From the NCBI GenBank assembly GCA_035556075.1, contig DATMFQ010000012.1, positions 1 to 64,000 on the forward strand: a stretch of DNA of 64,000 nucleotides. Reading direction: 5' to 3'. The notes beneath the pieces were generated by a model, which was not told the DNA's origin, did not search any database, and saw nothing but the letters and a program-made list of their open reading frames with translations. Both the position numbers and the translations under genes were made by a program. Each line of letters begins with the position of its first letter. The stretch's first letter is position 1. The stretch comes from 73-13 sp035556075 (GTDB lineage: Bacteria; Actinomycetota; Actinomycetes; Actinomycetales; Microbacteriaceae). Shown one piece after another: positions 44,220 through 52,931 of the stretch.

Positions 44220-45173
44220 GTGGATGAGGGCAGCGTGATCGGCGGCGGGGTGGTCCTGCTTGACAAACCGGCGGGGATCACGAGCCATGATGCCGTCGCG
44301 CGACTTCGGCGAGCGCTTGGGACCAAGAAGGTCGGGCACGCGGGCACGCTCGACCCGATGGCCACCGGCCTGCTCGTCCTCGGGGTGGGGCCCGCGACTC
44401 GGCTCCTCACCCACCTGGTCGGGCTCGACAAGGTGTATGCGGCGACGATCCGGCTCGGTGCGACGACGACGAGCGACGATGCGGACGGAGACCTCCTTGT
44501 CACGAAGGATGCCTCCGGCGTCGAGGACGCCGCGATCACTGCCGGCATTGCGGCGCTGACCGGTGAGATCTCGCAGCGCCCGAGCGCCGTCAGCGCGATC
44601 AAGGTCGACGGGGTGCGCGCCCACGAGCGCGTACGGGCGGGGGAGCACGTCGAGCTGAAGGCCCGCCCCGTCACGATCCATGCGTTCGTGCCGCTGGCGT
44701 TGCGTCGGGAAGCCGACCGCATCGACCTCGATGTGCGCGTGCACTGCTCCTCTGGCACCTATGTCCGCGCGCTCGCGCGGGACCTCGGGGAGGACCTTGG
44801 TGTCGGCGGCCACCTCACACGGTTGCGCCGCACCGCGATCGGGCCGTTCCAGGTGGCGGACGCGCAACCGGTGCCGGAGTGGCGAGCACGGGACGCGGCC
44901 GACGGGAGCAGCCCCCGCATTCATCTCCGAACTCCCGCTGAGGTCGCCGAGCGACTCTTCCCCTCGGTGCGACTCGACGGGCAGCAGGCCGCGGACCTCG
45001 CGAACGGGAAGCGGCTCGAGCTCGACACCCCTGACGCCCCGACCGTCGCGGCGCTCGCACCGGACGGCCGCCTCGTCGGGCTCGTCGCGATCGAGCGGGG
45101 GCGGACGCGGGTCCTCACCAATTTCCCGGTGCCGAGCCAGCGCGCCGGATCAGGGCAGGATGGTGTCTCGTGA
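44220..45173 (+). CDS. truB: tRNA pseudouridine-55 synthase TruB
   Basis: A 317-residue enzyme that makes pseudouridine 55 in the T-arm of tRNAs. The catalytic Asp45 is in GHAGTLDPMATG; KPAGITSHD at the start and SSGTYVRALARDLGE near residue 179 are the other signatures. A C-terminal PUA-like region follows (LFPSVRLDGQQAADLANGK). GTG 44220 is set by the -10 spacing. Its stop overlaps the next GTG by 4 bases. In many genomes truB follows rbfA directly; here 8.6 kb intervene. Confidence 0.95.
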   Translation: MDEGSVIGGGVVLLDKPAGITSHDAVARLRRALGTKKVGHAGTLDPMATGLLVLGVGPATRLLTHLVGLDKVYAATIRLGATTTSDDADGDLLVTKDASGVEDAAITAGIAALTGEISQRPSAVSAIKVDGVRAHERVRAGEHVELKARPVTIHAFVPLALRREADRIDLDVRVHCSSGTYVRALARDLGEDLGVGGHLTRLRRTAIGPFQVADAQPVPEWRARDAADGSSPRIHLRTPAEVAERLFPSVRLDGQQAADLANGKRLELDTPDAPTVAALAPDGRLVGLVAIERGRTRVLTNFPVPSQRAGSGQDGVS

Positions 45174-45538
45174 TCGAATGGTTCACCTGGGCGCAGATCA
45201 TCCTGGGCCTCATCGTCGGCCTCACCTGCATCGGGTTCGCGATCGCCCGGCAGGGGCCCAACGATCTCATGGTCGGCGGCCTCGCCCTCATGGAGCTCGT
45301 CCTCATCGCGCAGGTCGTCGTCGCCATCGTCGCGCCGAATGTCGGCAACCACCCCAGTGGCAGCCTGCTCGAATTCTGGATGTACCTCGGGACCGCGCTC
45401 GTCATCCCACCCGCCGCGATCGTCTGGGCCCTCATCGAGCGCAGTCGCTGGGCCTCGCTCATCCTCGCCGTCGCGGCCATGGCGATCGCGGTTATGGTGC
45501 TGCGGATGCACACCATCTGGGTCGTTCAGCTCGCGTGA
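45170..45538 (+). CDS. Small four-helix membrane protein
   Basis: A 122-residue hydrophobic protein with four predicted transmembrane helices (IILGLIVGLTCIGFA, LALMELVLIAQVVVAIVAP, WMYLGTALVIPPAAIVWAL, LILAVAAMAIAVMVL). GTGA overlap with truB. No family recognised; actinobacterial truB-ribF intervals often hold small membrane proteins of unknown role. Confidence 0.75.
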   Translation: MIEWFTWAQIILGLIVGLTCIGFAIARQGPNDLMVGGLALMELVLIAQVVVAIVAPNVGNHPSGSLLEFWMYLGTALVIPPAAIVWALIERSRWASLILAVAAMAIAVMVLRMHTIWVVQLA

Positions 45539-45544
45539 GCCGAA

Positions 45545-45550
45545 TACGCT
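45545..45550 (+). promoter_or_regulatory. -10 box TACGCT before the second membrane protein
   Basis: Ends 7 bases before GTG 45558; predicts a leaderless transcript starting inside the truB-ribF run. Confidence 0.5.
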
Positions 45551-45557
45551 TGGCGTC

Positions 45558-45995
45558 GTGACCGAGACTTTGCCCGCGCCGGCCGGGACGGCCCGGCGGA
45601 TGACCGGTGCCGCCCGCATCCTCGTCGTCGTCTACGGGATCCTCGCGCTCGCCGCGACCGGACGCTCGGTCTACCAGCTCATCGAGAAGTTCGACGAGGC
45701 GCCCGTCGCCTACTCGCTGTCCGTCGTCGCGGGCGTCGTCTACATCGTCGCGACCATTGCGCTCGCGGTCGGCACACCCGGCTGGCGCCGCGTCGCCTGG
45801 GTCGCCGTCGGCTTCGAGCTTCTCGGGGTGCTGACCGTCGGCACCATGAGCGCGACGCTCCCCGCGCTGTTCCCCCACGACTCGGTGTGGTCCTGGTTCG
45901 GATCCGGCTACCTCTTCGTCCCGCTCGTGCTGCCCGTGCTCGGCCTGCTGTACCTGTGGCGCACGCGACCGACGGCGACGCGGGAGGGCCGATGA
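45558..45995 (+). CDS. Four-helix membrane protein of unknown function
   Basis: A 145-residue protein with a short charged N-terminus and about four transmembrane helices (ILVVVYGILALAATGRSVYQ, SLSVVAGVVYIVATIALAVG, WVAVGFELLGVLTVGTM, FVPLVLPVLGLLYLW). Length and HDSVWSWFGSGY loop recall a family found beside ribF in Microbacteriaceae-like genomes, but I do not recognise a function. GTG 45558 is supported by the -10 box; the stop overlaps ribF (ATGA). Confidence 0.75.
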   Translation: MTETLPAPAGTARRMTGAARILVVVYGILALAATGRSVYQLIEKFDEAPVAYSLSVVAGVVYIVATIALAVGTPGWRRVAWVAVGFELLGVLTVGTMSATLPALFPHDSVWSWFGSGYLFVPLVLPVLGLLYLWRTRPTATREGR

Positions 45996-46921
45996 GGGTC
46001 ATCGAGGAACCATTCCCGGAGCACATCTCCGAGGGCTCGGTCGTGACGATCGGCAAGTACGACGGTGTGCACATCGGGCATCGAGCCGTGCTGGGCGCGA
46101 CCGCGCGCCGCGCCACTGAGCTCGGGCTCGAGTCCATCGTCGTCACCTTCCATCGCAACCCGCACGAGGTGGTTCGCCCCTACTCGGCGCCGCAGCGGAT
46201 CCTCAGCCTGGCCGGTCGGCTCGAGCGCATCGCCCAGACCGGCATCGACACCGCCGTCGTCATCCGCTTCGACGAGGCGCGATCCGAGGAGACGGCGGAG
46301 GACTTCGTACGAGAGCTGCTGGTCGGCCGACTCGCGGCGCGGGTGATCACCGTCGGCAGCGACTTCCGGTTTGGGCGCCGCGGGGACGGCGATGTGGCGC
46401 TGTTGCGCGAGCTCGGCCCCCGGTACGGCTTCGAGGTCGTCGAGTTCGACCTCGTCGGCACCGTCGGCGAGGCAAAGGTGTCGTCCACCCGCATTCGTGA
46501 GCTGGTCCTCGAGGGCGACGTGGCCCATGCCGGCGAGCTGCTCGGCGCACCGGTGTCCGTCACGGGCGTCGTCGTGCATGGCTCGGCGCGGGGCCGCGAG
46601 CTCGGCGTCCCGACGGCGAATCTCGAGCTCGGTGAATTCGACCTGGTGCCCGCCGATGGCGTCTACGCGGGCTGGGCGGTCGTCGATGGGGCGCGGTACG
46701 CAGCCGCGATCTCGGTCAGTGACAATCCGACCTTCGACGATGTCCCGGATCGCCGGGTCGAGGCGCACCTGCTCGATGTCGCCCTCGACCTCTACGGGCA
46801 CCGGATCACGGTCGAGTTCGTCGCGCGGCTGCGGGGGATCGAGCGATTCGATGGCGTCGAGGCGCTCATGGCGGCGATGCAGGACGACCTCACTCAGACC
46901 CGGGCGGTGCTGGAGCACTGA
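45992..46921 (+). CDS. ribF: Bifunctional riboflavin kinase / FAD synthetase RibF
   Basis: A 309-residue enzyme that phosphorylates riboflavin to FMN and adenylylates it to FAD. The N-terminal adenylyltransferase half has VVTIGKYDGVHIGHRAV, VVTFHRNP and SSTRIRELV; the C-terminal kinase half has GRELGVPTANLE and GVYAGWAVVDG. ATG 45992 follows GGGAGGG and overlaps the preceding stop. Confidence 0.95.
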   Translation: MRVIEEPFPEHISEGSVVTIGKYDGVHIGHRAVLGATARRATELGLESIVVTFHRNPHEVVRPYSAPQRILSLAGRLERIAQTGIDTAVVIRFDEARSEETAEDFVRELLVGRLAARVITVGSDFRFGRRGDGDVALLRELGPRYGFEVVEFDLVGTVGEAKVSSTRIRELVLEGDVAHAGELLGAPVSVTGVVVHGSARGRELGVPTANLELGEFDLVPADGVYAGWAVVDGARYAAAISVSDNPTFDDVPDRRVEAHLLDVALDLYGHRITVEFVARLRGIERFDGVEALMAAMQDDLTQTRAVLEH

Positions 46922-46931
46922 CGTGCCGTCG

Positions 46932-46937
46932 TAGGCT
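46932..46937 (+). promoter_or_regulatory. -10 box TAGGCT of the GlcD-like gene
   Basis: Ends 6 bases before GTG 46944; leaderless transcript predicted. Confidence 0.55.
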
Positions 46938-46943
46938 CGTGGC

Positions 46944-48314
46944 GTGACTGCCGCCGACGTCCTCGCACGCCTGACCGCCGCCCTCCCGACGGGCGCCGTG
47001 ATCACCGATCGGGGGGTCGTCACCGAGCACTCCCAGGACCAGAGCCAGGAGCCGTGGTCACCGGACGCGCTCGCGCTCGTCAAGGTGCGGAGTGCGGAGG
47101 AGGTCTCGCGCGTCCTCGTCATCGCGAACGAGACGCGCACCCCGGTCGTGCCGCAGGGTTCGCGCAGCTCCGTCACCGGCGCGTCGAATGCGATCGATGG
47201 TGCCATCCTCCTCGACCTCTCGGGGATGCGCCGCATCGAGATCATTGACGAGCTCGAGCGCATCGCCGTCGTGCAGCCCGGTGTCCTCATCGAGGAACTG
47301 CAGCACAAGGTGGCGGCCCGCGGGCTCTTCTACCCGCCGGACCCCGGCTCGGTCGAGATCGCCTCGATCGGCGGCTCGGTCGCGACGAATGCGGGGGGCA
47401 TGCGCTGCATCAAGTACGGTGTCACACGCGATTCGGTCCGCTCGCTCGAGATCGTGCTCGCGGATGGGTCGATCATGACGACCCGCGCCCGCACGGCGAA
47501 GGACGTCTCGGGGCTCGACATCACCGACCTCATCATCGGCTCGGAGGGCACGCTCGCCGTCGTCACCGAGGTGACACTGGCGCTCCGCCCCGCGCCGGGC
47601 CCGGCCCTCGCGGTGACGGCGACATTCGCGAGCGTCGGGGACGCCCTCGACGCCGCCAACGCGGTCGCAGCGGGGGAGCGCCTGCCGTCGACCCTCGAGA
47701 TCATCGACGGGCTCGCGATCAAGGCGCTCCGCGAGTTCTCCGCCGAGGTCGATCTCCCGGCCGATGCCGAGGCCTGGCTCGTCGCGGTGACTGACGAGCA
47801 CGTCGGCGCGGAGCAGGATCTCGACCGCTTCGAGGCGGCGTTCCGCGCCAACGGCGCGCTCACCGTCGAGCGCTCCTCGACACCGGAGGGCACCGAACGA
47901 CTGCTGAAGGCCCGTCGGCTCCTCAACCCGGCGACGAATGCATACCGCCCCGGCCACCTGCACTCCGACGCCGCGATCCCGCGGTCGCTGCTGCGGGAGT
48001 TCGGTGAGCAGGTGCTCGCCTTCGCGGCGGAGCAGGGCATCGAGGTCTCACTGAGCGGCCACGTGGGGGACGGCAACCTGCACCCGGTCGTCTTCTACCA
48101 GCCCGGCGAGGAGGAGCAGGCCGGGCGCGTGCTCGACTTCATGCTCGAGCTCGCGGCCGAGTTCGAGGGCACGGTCACGGGTGAGCACGGCGTCGGCATC
48201 GAGAAGCTGGCGGCCGTCCGCAGCCAGTTCGACCCGCGTCGGCTCGAACTGCAGCGCGCGCTCAAGGCCGCCTTCGACCCGAACGGCATCCTCAACCCGG
48301 GTCGCAAGTTCTGA
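46944..48314 (+). CDS. FAD-linked oxidase (GlcD/D-lactate dehydrogenase-like)
   Basis: A 456-residue flavoprotein of the VAO/PCMH fold, like glycolate oxidase GlcD and D-2-hydroxyacid dehydrogenases. FAD-binding segments PVVPQGSRSSVTGASNAIDG and YPPDPGSVEIASIGGSVATN are in the first 170 residues; the C-terminal oxidase domain has LSGHVGDGNLHPVVF and GTVTGEHGVGIEKL, which hold metal/substrate ligands. It should oxidise a 2-hydroxy acid. It meets the convergent TRAP gene with no gap. Confidence 0.9.
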   Translation: MTAADVLARLTAALPTGAVITDRGVVTEHSQDQSQEPWSPDALALVKVRSAEEVSRVLVIANETRTPVVPQGSRSSVTGASNAIDGAILLDLSGMRRIEIIDELERIAVVQPGVLIEELQHKVAARGLFYPPDPGSVEIASIGGSVATNAGGMRCIKYGVTRDSVRSLEIVLADGSIMTTRARTAKDVSGLDITDLIIGSEGTLAVVTEVTLALRPAPGPALAVTATFASVGDALDAANAVAAGERLPSTLEIIDGLAIKALREFSAEVDLPADAEAWLVAVTDEHVGAEQDLDRFEAAFRANGALTVERSSTPEGTERLLKARRLLNPATNAYRPGHLHSDAAIPRSLLREFGEQVLAFAAEQGIEVSLSGHVGDGNLHPVVFYQPGEEEQAGRVLDFMLELAAEFEGTVTGEHGVGIEKLAAVRSQFDPRRLELQRALKAAFDPNGILNPGRKF

Positions 48315-49697
48315 TCAGTGCAGGCCGAAGAGCGCCGGCAGCCAGAGCACCAGGTCGGGGAAGAGGAAGTACACCGCCGTTAGCGCCAGGTCGAGGGCGA
48401 CGAACGGTATGAGGTAGACGAATACGCCCTCGAGCTTCGCGCCGGTCGCGGCAGAGATGACGAACACGTTGATGCCCACCGGTGGGGTGATCAGCCCGAT
48501 CTCGATCGCCTTGAGGACGAGTACGCCGAACCACACGCCGTCCATGCCGAGGCTCGTGACGATCGGCGCCACGATCGGCACCACGATGAGCATGAGCGAG
48601 AGCCCGTCGATCACCATCCCGAGTGGCACGAGCAGCAGCAGGATCGCCCCGGCGATCAGCATCGGCGGCAGCCCACCGCTCGCCAGCGATCGAGCCAGTG
48701 CTTGCGGCAGTCCGCTCAGCGTGATCATGTAGCCGAAGACGCCGCCGCCGGCGAGCAGCAGGAAGATCATGCTGCTGGTGCCGACCGACTCGCGGAACGA
48801 GGTGCGGAGCACCGTGCGCAGCGAACCGCGCTGCTTCTTGACCTCGATGACGGTGATCACCAGTGCCGCGACGGCACCGACGGCACCGGCCTCGGTCGCG
48901 GTGAATTGGCCGCTGTACAGGCCGCCGACGACGATGAGGAAGATGACGGCGGCATACACGATGCCGAGAAAGTCCCGCGCGCTGCCGCGGTTGTGGACCG
49001 ACGGCACGGTCGGTGCGAGCGCTGGGCCGGCGGGCTGGGCCGCCGGCGGGCGTGGCTCGATCCCGCCGAAGTCCCGTCCGCGTCGCTTTCCGGTCAACGC
49101 GGCGTAGATGATGACGTAGGCCATCAGCATCAGACAGGAGAGCACGCCGGGGACGATGCCCGCGAAGATCAGGGCGGAGATGCTCTCCTCCGCCAGGATG
49201 CCGTACAGCACGAAGCCGATCGCGGGTGGGATGAGCGCCGCGAATGCGCCGGCGGCGGCGACGACCGCGGCCGCGTACTCGCGGCGATAGCCATATCGGC
49301 TCATCTCCTGCACCGAGATCCGGCCGAATGCGGCGACGTCGGCGACCGAGCTGCCCGAGATGCCGCTGAACATGGTCGTCGCGCCGACGGCGGTCGCGGC
49401 GAGACCGCCGGGCAGTCGGCCGACGATCCGGTTCACGGCGCGGAAGATCGCGATGCCGATCCCCGCATTCGAGATCAGCGATCCCAGGAGCACATACATG
49501 CAGATCACGAACAGCGCGTATTTCGCGACGGAGGTGTACGGCGTCGCGCCGAGAATGTTGATGAGGTTGCCGAGCTCGCCGAGCAGCACGAGGCCGGTGA
49601 CGCCCGAGACGATGAGGGACAGCGCGATCGGCACCTCGATGACGATCAGCGCGATCAGGACGAGCGCGGAGATCGCGACGACAAGTTCCGCGCTCAT
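48315..49697 (-). CDS. TRAP transporter large permease (DctM family)
   Basis: A 460-residue membrane protein with about 12 helices, the transport channel of a tripartite ATP-independent importer for an organic acid. FSGISGSSVADVAAFG, GFVLYGILAEESIS and ITPPVGINVFVISAATG are DctM signatures. Unusually, a loop near residue 215-250 is proline-rich (RPPAAQPAGPALAP). The start ATG 49697 overlaps dctQ by 4 bases (ATGA). Last gene of the operon. Confidence 0.93.
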   Translation of the reverse strand: MSAELVVAISALVLIALIVIEVPIALSLIVSGVTGLVLLGELGNLINILGATPYTSVAKYALFVICMYVLLGSLISNAGIGIAIFRAVNRIVGRLPGGLAATAVGATTMFSGISGSSVADVAAFGRISVQEMSRYGYRREYAAAVVAAAGAFAALIPPAIGFVLYGILAEESISALIFAGIVPGVLSCLMLMAYVIIYAALTGKRRGRDFGGIEPRPPAAQPAGPALAPTVPSVHNRGSARDFLGIVYAAVIFLIVVGGLYSGQFTATEAGAVGAVAALVITVIEVKKQRGSLRTVLRTSFRESVGTSSMIFLLLAGGGVFGYMITLSGLPQALARSLASGGLPPMLIAGAILLLLVPLGMVIDGLSLMLIVVPIVAPIVTSLGMDGVWFGVLVLKAIEIGLITPPVGINVFVISAATGAKLEGVFVYLIPFVALDLALTAVYFLFPDLVLWLPALFGLH

Positions 49698-50203
49698 GCC
49701 GCCACGTCCCGCGGCGACCGCATGAGCTGCTGGGCGAGCTGGAGCACGATCGCGACGACGAGGCCGCACAGCCCCACGACGATCGCGATCCTCGCGGGCC
49801 AGATCGGGACGCTCACCAGCCCGAAGCGGAATTCCCCGGCGCCGAGCGACACCAACGCTCGCGCGGATGTCGCGTAGATCAGCGCGAGCAGGATGAGCGC
49901 GCTGATCACGCTGCCGATCGTTCGCGTCACCCGCGCGACGCGGACGGGCAGGCGGTCGGTGACCAGTGTCGCGGAGATGTGCATCCCGTCGCGAGCGGCG
50001 GTCATCATGCCGAGGTAGGCGGCGACGACGAGGAAGACCTCGGTGATCTCGATGGCTCCCGGGATCCCGCGGCCTGTCGTGCTGCGCAGCACGACGTCGA
50101 TGACGGTGACGCCCATCAGGAGACAGGTGCTCGCGATGGCGATGACCCGTGAGGCGAGTTCGATGCCTCGCACGGTGCGCGGCATCTCAAGCGCGATGGT
50201 CAT
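49694..50203 (-). CDS. TRAP transporter small permease (DctQ family)
   Basis: A 169-residue four-helix membrane protein, the small subunit joining binding protein and channel. GRGIPGAIEITEVFLVVAAY is the typical region between helices 1 and 2. ATG 50203 follows GGGGGAGA. It is separated from the binding-protein gene by an 86-base gap with a strong hairpin. Confidence 0.9.
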   Translation of the reverse strand: MTIALEMPRTVRGIELASRVIAIASTCLLMGVTVIDVVLRSTTGRGIPGAIEITEVFLVVAAYLGMMTAARDGMHISATLVTDRLPVRVARVTRTIGSVISALILLALIYATSARALVSLGAGEFRFGLVSVPIWPARIAIVVGLCGLVVAIVLQLAQQLMRSPRDVAA

Positions 50204-50235
50204 GTCTCCCCCTTAGCTCAGGTGTGAGGTGGCGT

Positions 50236-50273
50236 CCCGTGGTTCCCGGTCGATCGAGACCGGGAACCACGGG
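50236..50273 (-). other. Intercistronic 16-bp stem-loop between dctP and dctQ
   Basis: CCCGTGGTTCCCGGTC pairs perfectly with GACCGGGAACCACGGG around GATCGA. It follows the binding-protein stop by 17 bases. It probably acts as partial terminator or 3'-end stabiliser, giving more binding protein than permease. Confidence 0.75.
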
Positions 50274-50289
50274 CGTTGCCATGATCCAC

Positions 50290-51396
50290 TCAGTGTGCGG
50301 CCGCGCACCGCGCCATGCCGGACGGGGACGGGGCGGAGCTGGCAGCGTCGATCGCGGCCATGTACTCGTCGTAGAACTCCGCGGCCGGCGCACCGGCCTG
50401 CTCCGCAGCGGACTGCCACACGTCGCGTGGCTCGGTGCCGACGCGCTCCTGCCACTTCTCGGTCTCCTCCTCGGGCCAGACCGAGACCGTGCCGCCGATC
50501 GCCAGCACGATCTCGCAGGCCTCGTCTTCGCCGATGGCCACGTTCGCGCGGTAGCGGTCGTCGAACTCCCGGGCGAGCTCGGCGATGAGCTCGCGGTCGG
50601 CCTCGGGCATTGCGCCCCAGCGGGCGGCGTTGGCGGCGAGCACGTTGAACGTGTACGTGCCGAGCCCGGTGTCGACGATGTGCGGTGCGACTTCCTCCAG
50701 GCTGAGCGAGGGCACGGCGTCGAAGATCATCGAGGTGTAGCCCGCGACCAGGCCGCGCTCGATCGACTCGTACAGGTCGCCGACCACCAGCGAGACCGCG
50801 TTGCCGCCCGCGGCCTGGACCGCGGTGGCCGCCTGTCCCGCGGCGCGAATCGACTTCCCCGCGAGCCAGTCCACGCCGGGCACCGGCTCGGTGGCGGCGA
50901 ACATGGAGGGTGCCGAGGCGGCGAAGGCGAGCGGCACGACTCCCGCCTGGTCCCATTCCTGCTGGTATGTGTCGGAATGCTCCGCGAGGTCGGCGAGCGC
51001 CCCCGCGAGGACGGCCATATCGGCTGTGACGAATGGAATGCTCGTGATCTGCGAGAGCGGCAGCTCCGCAGGGCTGTACTGCGGTGTCATGAATGTGAGG
51101 TCCGCGCGCCCGTCGACGACTCCCGCGAGCAGCTCATCGGCGGGCAGCAGCTCGCCGTTGTAATACGGGTCGATGATGACTTTGCCGTCGCTGCGCTTGG
51201 CCGCCTCGTCGATGAGCCAGACGAGCGTCTTGCCATGCGGTGCGGTGGGCGCCACGTAGGTGGCGAGTTTGTAGGTGCGCGGGGAATCGTCCGCGCCGGG
51301 GTCGTTCGACGTCGGCGCGGACGGTGCGCAGCCGGTGAGCGCGACGGCTGCGGCTGCGATGGCGATGCCGACTCGTGTCATGAGGCGACGTTGCAT
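50290..51396 (-). CDS. TRAP transporter solute-binding lipoprotein (DctP family)
   Basis: A 368-residue DctP-type binding protein with a lipoprotein signal (VALTGC at residues 18-23, cleavage before Cys). RADLTFMTPQYSPAELPLS and AGKSIRAAGQAATAVQAAGG (the latter containing the Arg that grips a carboxylate in this family) are typical. ATG 51396 follows GAAGGAG. The ligand is probably a carboxylate. Confidence 0.9.
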   Translation of the reverse strand: MQRRLMTRVGIAIAAAAVALTGCAPSAPTSNDPGADDSPRTYKLATYVAPTAPHGKTLVWLIDEAAKRSDGKVIIDPYYNGELLPADELLAGVVDGRADLTFMTPQYSPAELPLSQITSIPFVTADMAVLAGALADLAEHSDTYQQEWDQAGVVPLAFAASAPSMFAATEPVPGVDWLAGKSIRAAGQAATAVQAAGGNAVSLVVGDLYESIERGLVAGYTSMIFDAVPSLSLEEVAPHIVDTGLGTYTFNVLAANAARWGAMPEADRELIAELAREFDDRYRANVAIGEDEACEIVLAIGGTVSVWPEEETEKWQERVGTEPRDVWQSAAEQAGAPAAEFYDEYMAAIDAASSAPSPSGMARCAAAH

Positions 51397-51443
51397 GGAG
51401 AACTCCTTCGTTCTGGGTTGGTGGGTTGGGGATGCGCTGCGGG

Positions 51444-52019
51444 TCAGGCGCCGTACTGCGCCTGATATTTCGCCTGGATCTCAGGCGGCAGGACGAGCGG
51501 GCGCAGGTACGAGGGGTCGGTGCGGTCCTGGGTGCCCTTCGGGTAACCGTCCCAATCGCCGTGCACGGAGCCGTCCGCGAGGATGCGGAAGTCCACGCTC
51601 AGTGTGCGCAGCGCGATGCGCCACTCGCCGTCGCGCCGTTCGAGGCGGTCGATGTAGCGGCCTCCCGCGATGTGGACGGTGCGGCCGTCCTGGTAGCGGT
51701 GCACGAAGATCACATAGCTCTCGGCGTGCGCCTCATCGCCGTCGATGTCGGAGGTGTGGCTCGTGATGTGATGCATGTGCGAGGCGTAGCCGCTGTGGAC
51801 CTGATAGTTCGCCCAACGCACGAAGTCTTCCCGGCGATACACGTGGGCACCGTGGTTATCGACCGCATCCTCGTGGAACACGCTGGCGAGGATCTCGTCG
51901 TCGTGCCGGTCGAGCCCGCGGCTGTACCGATAGATGCATTCGAGGATCTCCTGCTTGTCCACCAGTTGCTGGAGCTTCTCGAGCATGTCGCTGGAGAGTA
52001 CGGGGTTCGGCTGATTCAC
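51444..52019 (-). CDS. SnoaL/NTF2-like protein heading the TRAP operon
   Basis: A 191-residue NTF2-fold protein: QEILECIYRYSRGLDRHDDE, then SVFHEDAVDNHGAH and a C-terminal LERRDGEWRIALRTLSVDFR. This subgroup (long form with RYSRGLDRHD) occurs in degradation clusters for aromatics and steroids, sometimes as a dehydratase-like enzyme; function here is unknown. Start GTG 52019 follows GGAAGG. It is the first gene after the palindromic operator and so probably shares control with the transporter. Confidence 0.8.
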   Translation of the reverse strand: MNQPNPVLSSDMLEKLQQLVDKQEILECIYRYSRGLDRHDDEILASVFHEDAVDNHGAHVYRREDFVRWANYQVHSGYASHMHHITSHTSDIDGDEAHAESYVIFVHRYQDGRTVHIAGGRYIDRLERRDGEWRIALRTLSVDFRILADGSVHGDWDGYPKGTQDRTDPSYLRPLVLPPEIQAKYQAQYGA

Positions 52020-52057
52020 GCGCCGGCCTTCCTTCCTGGAGGGGCAACGCGAGCCTC

Positions 52058-52092
52058 CTCCTATTCCGAATAATGATTATACGGAATAGGAG
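52058..52092. promoter_or_regulatory. 35-bp palindromic operator upstream of the TRAP operon
   Basis: Two 17-base arms (52058-52074 and 52076-52092) around a central G match at 16 of 17 positions; the outer 11 bases (CTCCTATTCCG / CGGAATAGGAG) are perfect. The site is AT-rich in a GC-rich genome and overlaps a TATAAT box, so a bound regulator would block transcription. The GntR gene next to it is the obvious candidate. Confidence 0.8.
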
Positions 52093-52101
52093 ATCTGTCA
52101 A
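52076..52101 (-). promoter_or_regulatory. Promoter TTGACA / TATAAT of the NTF2-TRAP operon
   Basis: On the minus strand TTGACA (52101-52096) and TATAAT (52081-52076) are both perfect consensus but only 14 bases apart, shorter than the usual 17. The -10 box lies inside the palindrome. Leader of about 50 bases to GTG 52019. Confidence 0.65.
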
Positions 52102-52108
52102 CGGAGTG

Positions 52109-52798
52109 TTACTGCAGCACGATGCGCCAGGCGGGACCGCTGCCGTCAGCGGGGGAGTGCATCATCGCCGCGACCTCAGCGGCCTTGACGTCATTGGCCA
52201 TGACCGCCAGTCCCATGGCTTCGTGGATCTTCCGTGAGCCCTCGGCGAGCTCCGCGTCGACCTCGAAACTCGCGACCGAGTTCTCGATCATGTCGACGAT
52301 GGCGCAGTACACATCCGTGAGGGTCTTGCTGCTGCTGGCCCGTGCGACCTGTCGGTCGACCTCCCAGTTCGCAGCAAAGATCTCCCGCGGGGCCTTCGCC
52401 CCTCGGAGTCGGTGGAGTGACCGGCCGATTGCTGCGGCACTATGCTCGTCGCAATTGGCGGCACCCTCCGCGACGACCAGCGATTGAAGAGCGTCCTGGA
52501 TGTTGAGGAGTGCGTTGATTTCCTGCGGGTTCCGTTGCGCCCGCAATAGTACTTCCGAGAGCCCCTCTCGCTGCCGACGCTGGCTGACAAAGACGCCGCC
52601 CTTCGGTCCCCGTCGCACCACGACGTAGTCGCGCGCCTGGAGCAGCCGCAGCGCCTCATTCAGTGTCCCTGGCGCGACCTCGTAACGCTCCAGGAGTTCT
52701 TGCTTCGTGCCCAACCGTGAGCCCGCTGGGAGCCGCGGTGTGTCGATCTCCCGCTGAATCTCGTTGGCGAGCCACGAGGCCTTCGACTCTGGGATCAT
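52109..52798 (-). CDS. GntR-family transcriptional regulator (FadR/FCD-like)
   Basis: A 229-residue regulator with an N-terminal winged helix (PAGSRLGTKQELLERYEVAP then TLNEALRLLQARDYV) and a helical C-terminal effector domain of FCD type, in which the usual metal-binding histidines are not obvious (NWEVDRQVARA). Start ATG 52798 (MIPESKAS) is favoured by GGAG 9 bases upstream; ATG 52813 and GTG 52837 are in frame. It is 16 bases upstream of the palindrome and transcribed the same way as the TRAP operon; it likely represses it and responds to the imported acid. Confidence 0.88.
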   Translation of the reverse strand: MIPESKASWLANEIQREIDTPRLPAGSRLGTKQELLERYEVAPGTLNEALRLLQARDYVVVRRGPKGGVFVSQRRQREGLSEVLLRAQRNPQEINALLNIQDALQSLVVAEGAANCDEHSAAAIGRSLHRLRGAKAPREIFAANWEVDRQVARASSSKTLTDVYCAIVDMIENSVASFEVDAELAEGSRKIHEAMGLAVMANDVKAAEVAAMMHSPADGSGPAWRIVLQ

Positions 52799-52866
52799 CG
52801 TTGCCGACTCCATCTCATCGTAAGAAGGCCTGATCACGGCCGGTGGTGTGGGGCAGTCTCGGAGTC

Positions 52867-52872
52867 AGCGTA
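52867..52872 (-). promoter_or_regulatory. -10 box TACGCT of the gntR gene
   Basis: Minus-strand TACGCT (52872-52867) about 30-70 bases before the possible start codons of the GntR gene; same hexamer as in two leaderless promoters of this window. Confidence 0.4.
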
Positions 52873-52931
52873 CCCGTCGGCCCACCTGAGCACACGGTCG
52901 GTCGGGCTGAAGCGCCGCGGGGGTTCCCACC

